This document shows, in pieces, positions 1-7,494 of a stretch of 21,734 nucleotides of DNA (position 1 is its first letter; every line of letters begins with the position of its first letter). The stretch lies in the NCBI RefSeq assembly GCF_000717915.1, contig NZ_JOCX01000048.1, forward strand, positions 1 to 21,734, given 5' to 3'. This DNA comes from Streptomyces sp. NRRL S-244 (GTDB taxonomy: Bacteria > Actinomycetota > Actinomycetes > Streptomycetales > Streptomycetaceae). The notes beneath the pieces were generated by a model. It saw only the letters and a program-made list of their open reading frames with translations, was not told where the DNA came from and made no database searches. The translations under genes and the position numbers were made by a program.

Positions 1-1197
1 GAACCGGACCCCACCGCCCCGCCGGCCCCCGCCGAACCGTCCGCCGCCCCGCCGGCCCCCGCCGGCCCCGTGGCCCCGGCCGACCTCACCGCCGTGGCCC
101 GCCGCGGCCACCCCGCCCCGCCCGACCCCGGCCTCACCGCCGCCGACACCGCCCTCATCAGCTACACCTCCGGCACCAGCGGCACCCCCAAGGGCGCCAT
201 GAACCCGCACGGCGCGCTCACCCACAACGCCGTCCGGCAGGTCACCGGACACCCGCTCCCCGAGGGCGCCACGTACTTCGCCCTCGCGCCCCTCTTCCAC
301 ATCACCGGCATGGTCTGCGAGCTCGGCGCCTGCTTCGCCAACGCCGGCACCCTCGTCCTCGCCCACCGCTTCGACGCCGGCGTCGTCCTCGACGCCTTCC
401 TGGCGCACCGCCCCGCCTACGCCGTCGGCCCGGCCACCGCCTTCATGGCCCTCGCCGCCCACCCCGAGGCCACCGCCGACCACTTCGCCTCGTTCCAGGT
501 GCTCTCCTCCGGCGGCGCCCCGCTCCCGCCCGCGCTCGTCGAGCGCCTGCGCGCCGCCTTCGGCTTCTACCTGCGCAACGGCTACGGCCTCACCGAGTGC
601 ACCGCCCCCTGCGCCTCCGTGCCCGTACACCTCGAGGCCCCGGTGGACCCCGCCTCCGGCACCCTCTCCGTGGGCCTGCCCGGCGCCGACACGCTCGTAC
701 GGATCCTGGACGAGCAAGGGGCCGAGGTGCCCTTCGGCGAGAGCGGCGAGATCGCCGTCCGCGGACCCCAGGTCGTCCCCGGCTACTGGGGGCTGCCGGC
801 GGACACGGCCAAGGCCTTCCCGGACGGGGAACTGCGCACCGGCGACGTCGGATTCATGGACGCGGACGGCTGGCTCTACGTCGTCGACCGCAAGAAGGAC
901 ATGATCAACGCCTCCGGGTTCAAGGTCTGGCCCCGCGAGGTCGAGGACGTGCTCTACACCCACCCCGCCGTGCGCGAGGCGGCCGTGGTCGGCGTCCCGG
1001 ACCCGTACCGGGGCGAGAGCGTGAAGGCGTACGTGAGCCTGCGCCCCGGCACCTCGGCGCGGCCCGAGGAGCTGTCCGCGTACTGCGCCGCCCGCATCGC
1101 CGCGTACAAGTACCCGCGCCAAGTCGAGATCCTGCCTGTCCTGCCGAAGACGACGAGTGGCAAGATCCTGCGACGGGAACTGCGCGACCGAGGCTGA
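1..1197 (+). CDS. Acyl-CoA synthetase (AMP-forming ligase), 5' end outside window
   Basis: This is the C-terminal part of a class I adenylate-forming enzyme, which activates a carboxylic acid with ATP and loads it onto CoA. The frame is open from base 1, so the gene starts upstream of the window. A GTG at 70 is an internal codon, not a credible start, because conserved domain follows almost at once. Visible motifs are the phosphate-binding loop YTSGTSGTPKG (nt 157-189), the YGLTEC adenine motif (about nt 583), the GELRTGDVG hinge region (about nt 826) and the C-terminal catalytic lysine in LPKTTSGKILRR (nt 1141-1176). The first 20 or so visible codons are an Ala/Pro-rich linker. The TetR gene begins 77 bases downstream on the same strand, so the pair is probably a regulated unit. 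The substrate cannot be read from sequence; a medium/long-chain or branched acid is likely. Confidence 0.93.
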   Translation, partial: EPDPTAPPAPAEPSAAPPAPAGPVAPADLTAVARRGHPAPPDPGLTAADTALISYTSGTSGTPKGAMNPHGALTHNAVRQVTGHPLPEGATYFALAPLFHITGMVCELGACFANAGTLVLAHRFDAGVVLDAFLAHRPAYAVGPATAFMALAAHPEATADHFASFQVLSSGGAPLPPALVERLRAAFGFYLRNGYGLTECTAPCASVPVHLEAPVDPASGTLSVGLPGADTLVRILDEQGAEVPFGESGEIAVRGPQVVPGYWGLPADTAKAFPDGELRTGDVGFMDADGWLYVVDRKKDMINASGFKVWPREVEDVLYTHPAVREAAVVGVPDPYRGESVKAYVSLRPGTSARPEELSAYCAARIAAYKYPRQVEILPVLPKTTSGKILRRELRDRG

Positions 1198-1231
1198 AAA
1201 CAGCCGTACGGTCGTACAGCCGCTCGCACAG

Positions 1232-1248
1232 CTGGTCGTACGGACCAG
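1232..1248. promoter_or_regulatory. Inverted repeat, candidate TetR operator
   Basis: CTGGTC and GACCAG form perfect 6-bp arms around a 5-bp centre, 26 bases upstream of the TetR start codon. The octamer GGTCGTAC occurs here (1234-1241) and again at 1210-1217, so two related half-site clusters sit 24 bp apart. Autoregulation by the adjacent TetR protein is the simplest reading. The GACCAG hexamer also occurs inside the operator-like palindrome at 5932-5951. Function is inferred. Confidence 0.45.
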
Positions 1249-1274
1249 GGAACAGGGAAGGGAAGGTCAGCGCC

Positions 1275-1880
1275 ATGGCTGCCAGGACCACGGAGCCCGA
1301 AGGCACGCACGAGACCCCGGTGCCGCAGCGGCTGCTGGCCGTCGCCACCCGGCTCTTCGCCGAGCGCGGCTACGACCGCACCTCCGTCCAGGAGATCGTC
1401 GAGGCCGCGGGGGTCACCAAGGGCGCGCTCTACCACTACTTCGGGTCCAAGGACGACCTGCTGCACGAGGTGTACGCGCGGATGCTGCGCCGCCAGCAGC
1501 AGCGCCTCGACGCGGTGGCCGATTCCGGCGCCCCGGTCGAGGAGCGGCTGCGCGCCGCGGCCGCCGACGTGGTGGTCACCACCATCGAGAACCTCGACGA
1601 CGCGGCGATCTTCTTCCGGTCGATGCACCAGCTCAGTCCGGAGAAGTTCAAGCAGGTACGGGCGGAGCGCCGGCGCTACCACGAGCGGTTCCGGGCGCTG
1701 GTCGAGGAGGGCCAGCGCACCGGGGTGTTCTCCACCGCCACCCCCGCGGACCTGGTGGTGGACTACCACTTCGGGTCCGTCCACCACCTGTCCACCTGGT
1801 ACCGGGCGGACGGTCCGCTCACGCCGCAGCAGGTCGCCGATCACCTCGCCGACCTGCTGCTGCGCGCCCTGCGTCCCTGA
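1275..1880 (+). CDS. TetR/AcrR-family transcriptional regulator
   Basis: A 201-residue one-component repressor. The N-terminal helix-turn-helix is clear: residues about 17-63 contain LFAERGYDRTSVQEI, then AGVTKGALYHYFGSKDDLL, the standard TetR recognition helix. The remaining about 135 residues are the all-helical ligand-binding and dimerisation domain; their style (MHQLSPEKFKQVRAERRRYHERF) resembles regulators of the KstR2/FadR kind that sense acyl-CoA thioesters. The start is the ATG at 1275, with a GGGAAGG-like ribosome site about 9 bases upstream. The same frame is open further upstream but only as a shadow of the ligase gene. Linkage to an acyl-CoA ligase gene suggests control of acid or lipid catabolism, possibly including the kinase/dehydrogenase operon at 3573-5882. 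Ligand and targets are inferred. Confidence 0.93.
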   Translation: MAARTTEPEGTHETPVPQRLLAVATRLFAERGYDRTSVQEIVEAAGVTKGALYHYFGSKDDLLHEVYARMLRRQQQRLDAVADSGAPVEERLRAAAADVVVTTIENLDDAAIFFRSMHQLSPEKFKQVRAERRRYHERFRALVEEGQRTGVFSTATPADLVVDYHFGSVHHLSTWYRADGPLTPQQVADHLADLLLRALRP

Positions 1881-1893
1881 GGTCCCCAGGGAC
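1873..1893. terminator. Compact hairpin overlapping the TetR stop codon
   Basis: GTCCCTG and CAGGGAC make a perfect 7-bp stem with a 7-base loop, beginning inside the last codons of the TetR gene. Only 20 bases separate the convergent genes ending at 1880 and 1901, so a short shared terminator is expected here. There is no T-tract, which is usual in Streptomyces. Confidence 0.4.
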
Positions 1894-1900
1894 ACCCCCC

Positions 1901-2158
1901 CTAGTACGTGATCTCCTCGCCGGCGGAGTTCCAGACCCGCGCGTAGCCCGGCTCGCTCCCCGGTATCCAGTTCGGCTCCAGGATCGACAGGCATCCCGGC
2001 TCGTGGCGGAACACCGGGGCGAGCTGCGGACCGGGACTGTAGTCCGGCCACGCGACGAGGAGGTGGTCCCCCGGATCGAGGACCACCTCCCAGGCGAGCG
2101 GTTCGAACCATACGGACAGCGGGTCGGGGCCTTCTGCAGCCACCTTGAAATGGATCAC
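1901..2158 (-). CDS. Small hypothetical protein (85 aa)
   Basis: I do not recognise the family. The predicted product is 85 residues, rich in Pro, Trp and acidic residues, with no signal peptide, membrane segment, repeats or obvious metal site; the single Cys is near residue 56. It starts at GTG (2158), 25 bases after the stop of the secreted protease gene on the same strand, with only a weak ribosome site (CTCCGGG), so it is probably co-transcribed with the protease. The predicted fold is likely a small beta-rich protein with alternating hydrophobics (AWEVVLDPGDHLLVAWPDY). It could be a bystander, an immunity-like or regulatory partner of the protease, or unrelated. Coding potential is supported by G/C-biased third positions and by the tight fit between neighbours. 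Confidence 0.68.
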   Translation of the reverse strand: MIHFKVAAEGPDPLSVWFEPLAWEVVLDPGDHLLVAWPDYSPGPQLAPVFRHEPGCLSILEPNWIPGSEPGYARVWNSAGEEITY

Positions 2159-2183
2159 GACCCGGAGCGTACGGGGCCGTCGG

Positions 2184-3383
<1,200 letters not shown>

Positions 3384-3464
3384 CTGGAGAGTTCTCCTCT
3401 TGCTGACGTGTGGGGCGTCAAACGTTCTGGAGAACCCTGTTCCGATTGACAGGCGCAAATCAAG

Positions 3465-3492
3465 AACGTACCGGCGGTTCGGGGTTGTTCAA
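3465..3492 (-). promoter_or_regulatory. Candidate sigma-70-type promoter of the S8 protease
   Basis: Read on the minus strand, TTGAAC (3487-3492) and TACGTT (3465-3470) are separated by 16 bp and fit -35 and -10 elements. Transcription would start near 3458, giving a leader of about 75 bases. That leader contains overlapping inverted repeats made of GTTC/GAAC elements (3424-3442). No mapping data; inferred from the elements alone. Confidence 0.45.
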
Positions 3493-3539
3493 CAAGGTTT
3501 CTTAAAAGGCCCCCCGCACCGCCTTCACGTCGCACATGG

Positions 3540-3551
3540 GTTCGCGCGAAC
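3540..3551. other. Perfect 12-bp palindrome upstream of the protease promoter
   Basis: GTTCGCGCGAAC is fully self-complementary and lies about 50 bp upstream of the proposed protease -35 element, between the dehydrogenase stop (3573) and the protease. It may be a regulator site. It is not a LexA box, whose arms would be in the opposite orientation (GAAC...GTTC). Confidence 0.35.
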
Positions 3552-3572
3552 TCCTGCACGATTCCTACACGT

Positions 3573-4802
3573 TCACGAGCGGCCCGCGTACTTCTTCAGC
3601 TCCCGGTGCGCCAGCGAGCGCTGGTGCACCTCGTCCGGCCCGTCCGCGAGCCGCAACGTCCGTGCCGCCGCCCACAGTTCGGCCAGCGGGAAGTCCTGGC
3701 TCACCCCGCCCGCGCCGTGCAGCTGCACCGCGTCGTCCAGGATCCGCACCACCGCCCGCGGGGTCGCGATCTTGATGGCCTGGATCTCGGTGTGCGCGCC
3801 CCGGTTGCCGGCCGTGTCCATCAGCCAGGCGGTCTTCAGCACCAGCAGGCGCAGCTGCTCCACCGTGACCCGGGCGTCCGCGATCCAGTTCTGTACGACT
3901 CCCTGCGCGGCCAGCTCCTTGCCGAAGGCCGTACGGCCCACCGCGCGCCGGCACATCAGCTCGATGGCCCGCTCCGCCATGCCGATCAGCCGCATGCAGT
4001 GGTGGATCCGGCCCGGGCCGAGCCGGGCCTGGGCGATCGCGAAGCCGGTGCCCTCCTCGCCGATCAGGTTCGCGGCCGGCACCCGGGCCCCGTCGAAGAC
4101 CACCTCGGCGTGGCCGCCGTGGTCGTGGTCCTCGTACCCGTACACGGTCATCGCGCGGCGCACCTCGACACCCGGGGTGTCGCGGGGGACCAGGATCATC
4201 GACTGCTGGCGGCGCGGATCGGCGCCTTCCGGGTCGGTCTTGCCCATCACGATGAAGATCTTGCAGTCCGGGTTCATGGCCCCGGAGATGAACCACTTGC
4301 GGCCGGTGACCACGTACTCGGACCCGTCCGCCGAACGCTCGATCCGGGTCTCGATGTTCGTCGCGTCCGAGGAGGCCACCTCCGGCTCGGTCATCGCGAA
4401 GGCGGACCGGATCTCGCCGGCCAGCAGCGGCTCCAGCCACTGCTTCTTCTGCTCCTCGCTGCCGAACTGCGCGAGCAGCTCCATGTTCCCGGTGTCCGGG
4501 GCCGCGCAGTTGGTCGCCATCGGCGCCAGGTGCGGGCTGCGGCCGGTGATCTCGGCGAGCGGGGCGTACTGGAGGTTGGTCAGCCCGGCGCCGTACCCGG
4601 CATCCGGCAAGAAGAGGTTCCACAGGCCCTGACGGCGCGCCTCGGCCTTCAGTTCACCGAAGACGGCCGGGGTGTCCCAGGGCGAGGCCAGCCGCGCGCG
4701 CTGCTCGGCGGCGACGGGTTCCGCCGGGTACACGTACTCGTCCATGAACGCGAGGAGCCGCTCGCGGAGTTCCTCGGTCCGTGCGTCGAATGCGAAGTCC
4801 AT
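3573..4802 (-). CDS. Acyl-CoA dehydrogenase, ACAD10/11 (LvaC)-like
   Basis: A 409-residue FAD flavoenzyme of the acyl-CoA dehydrogenase superfamily. The N-terminal helical domain spans residues 1-130, the FAD-contacting beta domain begins at AMTEPEVASSDATN (136-149), and the C-terminal helical domain carries RTAFGK (290-295) and QLHGAGGVSQDFPLAE (360-375). In classical enzymes the catalytic base is a Glu in a YEG-type motif near the C-terminus; here the corresponding stretch is LADGPDEVHQ with Asp387 in that place. That pattern, and the phosphotransferase gene 9 bases upstream, match the dehydrogenase half of animal ACAD10/ACAD11 and bacterial LvaC, which act on 4-phosphoacyl-CoA and eliminate phosphate. 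The ATG at 4802 is the natural start; close spacing suggests translational coupling. The likely role is catabolism of 4-hydroxy acids. The general family is certain; the 4-hydroxyacyl assignment is inferred from context and motif. Confidence 0.94.
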   Translation of the reverse strand: MDFAFDARTEELRERLLAFMDEYVYPAEPVAAEQRARLASPWDTPAVFGELKAEARRQGLWNLFLPDAGYGAGLTNLQYAPLAEITGRSPHLAPMATNCAAPDTGNMELLAQFGSEEQKKQWLEPLLAGEIRSAFAMTEPEVASSDATNIETRIERSADGSEYVVTGRKWFISGAMNPDCKIFIVMGKTDPEGADPRRQQSMILVPRDTPGVEVRRAMTVYGYEDHDHGGHAEVVFDGARVPAANLIGEEGTGFAIAQARLGPGRIHHCMRLIGMAERAIELMCRRAVGRTAFGKELAAQGVVQNWIADARVTVEQLRLLVLKTAWLMDTAGNRGAHTEIQAIKIATPRAVVRILDDAVQLHGAGGVSQDFPLAELWAAARTLRLADGPDEVHQRSLAHRELKKYAGRS

Positions 4803-4811
4803 GGGTGTGTC

Positions 4812-5882
4812 TCAGCCTTCCTGGCCGTTCCGGAACGTACGGGGGGCTTGGAGCGTGGTCAGGCCGTGCTCGATGAAGACCGGGACCAGATCGCCGATCC
4901 GGTCGAAGCCCGCGCCCACCGTCTGCCCGAGCGTGTAGCGGTAGTGGATGCCCTCGAGGATCACCGCGAGCTTGAACCAGGCGAAGGCGGTGTACCAGGC
5001 GATCGCGCCGGTGTCCCGGCCGGAGCGGGCGGCGTACCGCTCGATCAGCTCGGCCGGCGCCGGGTGGCCGGGCGCGCCGCTCGTCGTGCTGACCGGCGAA
5101 TCCGCCAGCCCCAGGTCCGAGCTGTACATCACCAGCAGCCCGAGGTCGGTCAGCGGATCGCCGAGCGTGGACATCTCCCAGTCCAGCACTGCCCGGATCG
5201 TGTCGTCCGGACCGCCGATCAGCACGTTGTCCAGCCGGAAGTCCCCGTGCACCACGGTCGGGGCGGGGGAGTCGGGCAGGGAGCGGCCGAGCGCGGCGTG
5301 CAGCTCGTCGATGCCCGCGAGCTCGCGCCCCCGCGAGGCGTCGAGCTGCTTGCCCCAGCGCCGCAGCTGGCGGTCGAGGAAGCCCTCGGGCCGGCCGAAG
5401 TCGCCCAGGCCCACCGCCTCCGGATCCACCGCGTGCAGCTCGACCAGGGTGTCCACCAGGCCCAGCACCGCCCGCCGGGTGCGCTCGGGGCCGAGCTCCG
5501 CGAGCTGGTCGGCCGTCCGGTACGGGACCCCGTCCACGTACTCCATCACGTAGAACGGCGCCCCGAGGACCGACTCGTCCTCGCACAGGAGCACCGGCTC
5601 GGGCACCGGCACGGCCGTGCCGTGCAGCGCCCGGATGACCCGGTGCTCGCGCTTCATGTCGTGCGCCGTGGCCAGGACATGGCCGAGCGGCGGACGTCGC
5701 ACCACCCAGCGGCCGGTCCCGTCGGTGATCTCGTACGTGAGGTTCGACCGGCCTCCTTCGATCAGCCGGCCGCGCAGCGCCCCGGCCACGAGCCCGGGCC
5801 GCGCCCGGGCGAGATGGCCGCGCAGCCGCTCCAGGTCGAGGCCCCGGGGGCCGGCCGAAGCGGACTCTGACGCTGAGGTCAT
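4812..5882 (-). CDS. Aminoglycoside-phosphotransferase-like kinase (ACAD10/11 N-domain, LvaA-like)
   Basis: A 356-residue protein-kinase-fold phosphotransferase (APH family). The N-lobe contains EGGRSNLTYEI (42-52, nucleotide loop) and WVVRRPP (59-65). The C-lobe carries the catalytic loop HGDFRLDN (212-219, Asp214 as base and Asn219 as metal ligand) and the DWE metal motif (234-236). Despite the family name it is not an antibiotic-resistance enzyme: adjacency to an acyl-CoA dehydrogenase is the signature of kinases that phosphorylate 4-hydroxyacyl-CoA. The start is the ATG at 5882, because GGAGG lies 8 bases upstream. An in-frame GTG at 5891 overlaps that ribosome site and is rejected. This is the first gene of a two-gene operon with the dehydrogenase, 9 bases apart. 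A TetR-type palindrome 50-70 bases upstream suggests inducible expression. Confidence 0.94.
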   Translation of the reverse strand: MTSASESASAGPRGLDLERLRGHLARARPGLVAGALRGRLIEGGRSNLTYEITDGTGRWVVRRPPLGHVLATAHDMKREHRVIRALHGTAVPVPEPVLLCEDESVLGAPFYVMEYVDGVPYRTADQLAELGPERTRRAVLGLVDTLVELHAVDPEAVGLGDFGRPEGFLDRQLRRWGKQLDASRGRELAGIDELHAALGRSLPDSPAPTVVHGDFRLDNVLIGGPDDTIRAVLDWEMSTLGDPLTDLGLLVMYSSDLGLADSPVSTTSGAPGHPAPAELIERYAARSGRDTGAIAWYTAFAWFKLAVILEGIHYRYTLGQTVGAGFDRIGDLVPVFIEHGLTTLQAPRTFRNGQEG

Positions 5883-5931
5883 GGTGCGCACCTCCGTACG
5901 GAGTGAACGAGACGGGACGGACGAGTGACAT

Positions 5932-5951
5932 CATGCCGACCAGTCGGTATG
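5932..5951. promoter_or_regulatory. TetR-type operator upstream of the kinase/dehydrogenase operon
   Basis: CATGCCGACCAGTCGGTATG is a 20-bp palindrome with 8 of 10 arm positions complementary, centred about 60 bases upstream of the kinase start codon. The shape (ACCGAC...GTCGGT) is the classic operator form for actinobacterial TetR regulators of acyl-CoA metabolism. It contains the GACCAG hexamer also found in the inverted repeat beside the TetR gene. Binding by that TetR is a reasonable but untested inference. Confidence 0.6.
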
Positions 5952-5973
5952 TCGTCCAGTGCGCGGGCCGGAC

Positions 5974-6043
5974 GAGTACGGGCAAACGAGTGCGGCCGAA
6001 CGGACACGGGCGAACGGGCACGGGCAAACGAATGCGGGCCGGA
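5974..6043. repeat. Five degenerate tandem 14-bp repeats
   Basis: Units begin at 5974, 5988, 6002, 6016 and 6030, each exactly 14 bp. The approximate consensus is GRRTRCGGGCRAAC; examples are GAGTACGGGCAAAC and GGGCACGGGCAAAC. A weaker copy with an extra base precedes them. The array lies between the kinase operator and the terminator of the metallo-hydrolase, in non-coding DNA. A period of 14 is not a multiple of three and no frame is conserved across the units, so it is not protein-driven. Function unknown. Confidence 0.7.
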
Positions 6044-6061
6044 GGGGATCCCCCGGCCCGC
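6034..6061 (-). terminator. Strong hairpin downstream of the metallo-hydrolase
   Basis: GCGGGCCGG (6034-6042) pairs with CCGGCCCGC (6053-6061), and the bases between are themselves self-complementary (AGGGGATCCC), giving a long stem with one bulge. It sits 9 bases past the stop of the minus-strand gene ending at 6071. No T-tract follows, as is common in Streptomyces terminators. Confidence 0.7.
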
Positions 6062-6070
6062 ACCGCCGGC

Positions 6071-6982
6071 TCACGCGTGACAGAGGATCGGCGTCCCGCC
6101 GTTCATCACGGTCATGTCCTGGAGCACCGCCAGTATGTTCAGCGGAGCCCCCTCCGGTTCCCCGGCCAGCTCCGCGTACGCCCGGTGCAGGTTCGCCACC
6201 AGCCGCTCGCTCTCCCGCCAGGCCGCGAACTCGCCGAGATCGGCCTGCCGCGCCGCCTCCAGCGGGGTCAGCCCCTTGGCCGTGCCCTCGCGGGCCAGCT
6301 CGGCCACGTACCGCAGATAGCGCTCGGTGGCCTCGTACGCGGACGGGTCCGTCAGCGGCCCGTGGCCCGGTACGACGGTCTCCGCGCCCAGCGAGCGCAG
6401 CAGCTCCAGCGCCCGCAGCGAACCGGTCAGCGAGCCCATCGCCAGGAACGGCGTGCCCTCGGCGAAGACCAGGTCGCCGGTGAAGACGATCCGCTGCCGC
6501 GGCAGGAACACGATCGAGTCCCCGGTGGTGTGCGCGACGCCCGGGTGGATGACCTGGACCTCCGTCTCGCCGAGGTGGAGGGTCGTCCGGTCGTTGTACG
6601 TGAGGTCCGGCGCGGTGATCTCGACCGAGCCGAAGTCGGTGGTGGGCCAGATCAGCTCCAGCTGGTGCCCGGCCGCGATCTGCTCGGTGCGCGCGTTGTC
6701 GTGCCCGAGGATCAGCGCCTCGGGGGCGAAGACGGCGTTGCCGTACGTGTGGTCGCCGTGGTGGTGGGTGTTGACCACCGTGCGCGGCAGCGGCACCCCG
6801 GCCGCCACGACCGCCTCGCGCAGGGCCAGGGCCCGCCGCTCGGTGGCCGCGGTGTCGATGAGCAGGGTCCGGCCGCCGTCGGTCACGAAGCCGGCGTTGT
6901 TCAGGCACCAGCCGCCGTCCGGCTGGACGTACGCGTACACCCCGGTCGCGGGCTGGACGAGGTACGGCTCTTCAGCGGTCAT
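6071..6982 (-). CDS. Metallo-beta-lactamase-fold hydrolase
   Basis: A 303-residue protein of the MBL superfamily (glyoxalase II/lactonase-like group), a dinuclear metal hydrolase. Metal ligands are visible: THHHGDH at 72-78 (His73, His75, Asp77, His78), His151 in AHTTGD, Asp170 in FTGD and His207 in PGHG. There is no signal peptide, so it is cytoplasmic. The ATG at 6982 is chosen because GGGGAGA lies about 8 bases upstream; the frame stays open for 33 more codons but that stretch is Pro/Gly-rich and not domain-like. The gene stands alone, followed by a strong hairpin. An inverted repeat lies 22 bases upstream of the start. The substrate is not readable: hydrolysis of a thioester, lactone or phosphoester are all possible. 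A true beta-lactamase is unlikely given the family form. Confidence 0.94.
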   Translation of the reverse strand: MTAEEPYLVQPATGVYAYVQPDGGWCLNNAGFVTDGGRTLLIDTAATERRALALREAVVAAGVPLPRTVVNTHHHGDHTYGNAVFAPEALILGHDNARTEQIAAGHQLELIWPTTDFGSVEITAPDLTYNDRTTLHLGETEVQVIHPGVAHTTGDSIVFLPRQRIVFTGDLVFAEGTPFLAMGSLTGSLRALELLRSLGAETVVPGHGPLTDPSAYEATERYLRYVAELAREGTAKGLTPLEAARQADLGEFAAWRESERLVANLHRAYAELAGEPEGAPLNILAVLQDMTVMNGGTPILCHA

Positions 6983-7003
6983 GAATGCTCTCCCCGGGTC
7001 GCT

Positions 7004-7018
7004 CTGACAAGCGGTCAG
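7004..7018. promoter_or_regulatory. Inverted repeat upstream of the metallo-hydrolase
   Basis: CTGAC and GTCAG form 5-bp arms around AAGCG, about 22 bases upstream of the start codon at 6982. The arrangement resembles a small regulator operator overlapping a promoter. Evidence is limited to the symmetry. Confidence 0.3.
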
Positions 7019-7111
7019 CATCCTGCCAGTCGCGGCGGCGCCGGGGGAGGGCGGGGGCCGGCCGGTCGGCGGGTCGGTCACCCGGCCGGCCGGTGGTGCC
7101 TCCGGCCACGG

Positions 7112-7411
7112 TCAGTGGTCGTCGTAGTGGCCGTCGTGCTCGGCGTGCCGGTGCCCGTCGTGCACGTAGTCCACGTGGTCTCCGTGCTGCACGGCCTCGT
7201 GCCCGCAGGCCGGCCCGTGGGCGTGGCCCTCGTGGCCCTCGTGGGCGGCGTGCCCCGCGGGCTCGCACTCGTCCCAGTGCCCCGCGTGCTCGCGGTGCAG
7301 ATGGCCGTCGTGCGCGTAGTCGACGTGGTCCCCGTGGGACACCTCGGTGTGGCCGCAGTCGGGGCCGTGGGTGTGCGCGTGCGTGGAGTGTTCCCGGTGC
7401 ATGGTCGTCAT
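7112..7411 (-). CDS. Histidine-rich protein with a duplicated CGH/HGDHVDY module
   Basis: A 99-residue protein with 27 histidines and 3 cysteines. It is built from two copies of a module of the form HGPxCGHxxxxHGDHVDYxHDGHxHxxHxGH, joined by a His-rich linker. Copy 1 covers about residues 15-46 and copy 2 about residues 66-99. No signal peptide or membrane segment is visible, so it should be cytosolic. The spacing of His, Cys and Asp strongly suggests binding of Zn, Ni or Cu, as a metal buffer or chaperone. The start is assigned to the ATG at 7411; an ATG at 7402 (three codons later) or 7435 is also possible, and none has a strong ribosome site. It sits between the metallo-hydrolase and DUF202 genes on the same strand. 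Proteins of this type are known in actinobacteria but, as far as I know, are not functionally characterised. Confidence 0.85.
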   Translation of the reverse strand: MTTMHREHSTHAHTHGPDCGHTEVSHGDHVDYAHDGHLHREHAGHWDECEPAGHAAHEGHEGHAHGPACGHEAVQHGDHVDYVHDGHRHAEHDGHYDDH

Positions 7412-7494
7412 GGCGCCGAGGCTAGTGCGGAACATCCCTTATCGCCTGTTGTGTCCCGAGCGGCACGCATAAGCAGGATCATCCGATCGGCAGC

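Noticed and set aside
3540..3551. LexA (SOS) box upstream of the protease
   Set aside because: A LexA box needs GAAC...GTTC orientation; this palindrome is GTTC...GAAC.
3606..5870. Long plus-strand open frame opposite the kinase and dehydrogenase
   Set aside because: Antisense shadow of two well-supported genes; composition is Arg/His/Gly-rich with no family motifs.
4812..5882. Antibiotic-resistance aminoglycoside phosphotransferase
   Set aside because: The fold matches, but operon linkage with an acyl-CoA dehydrogenase points to the ACAD10/11-type kinase role.
6071..6982. True beta-lactamase
   Set aside because: The metal motif is shared by the whole MBL superfamily; there is no signal peptide and the sequence is of the general hydrolase type.
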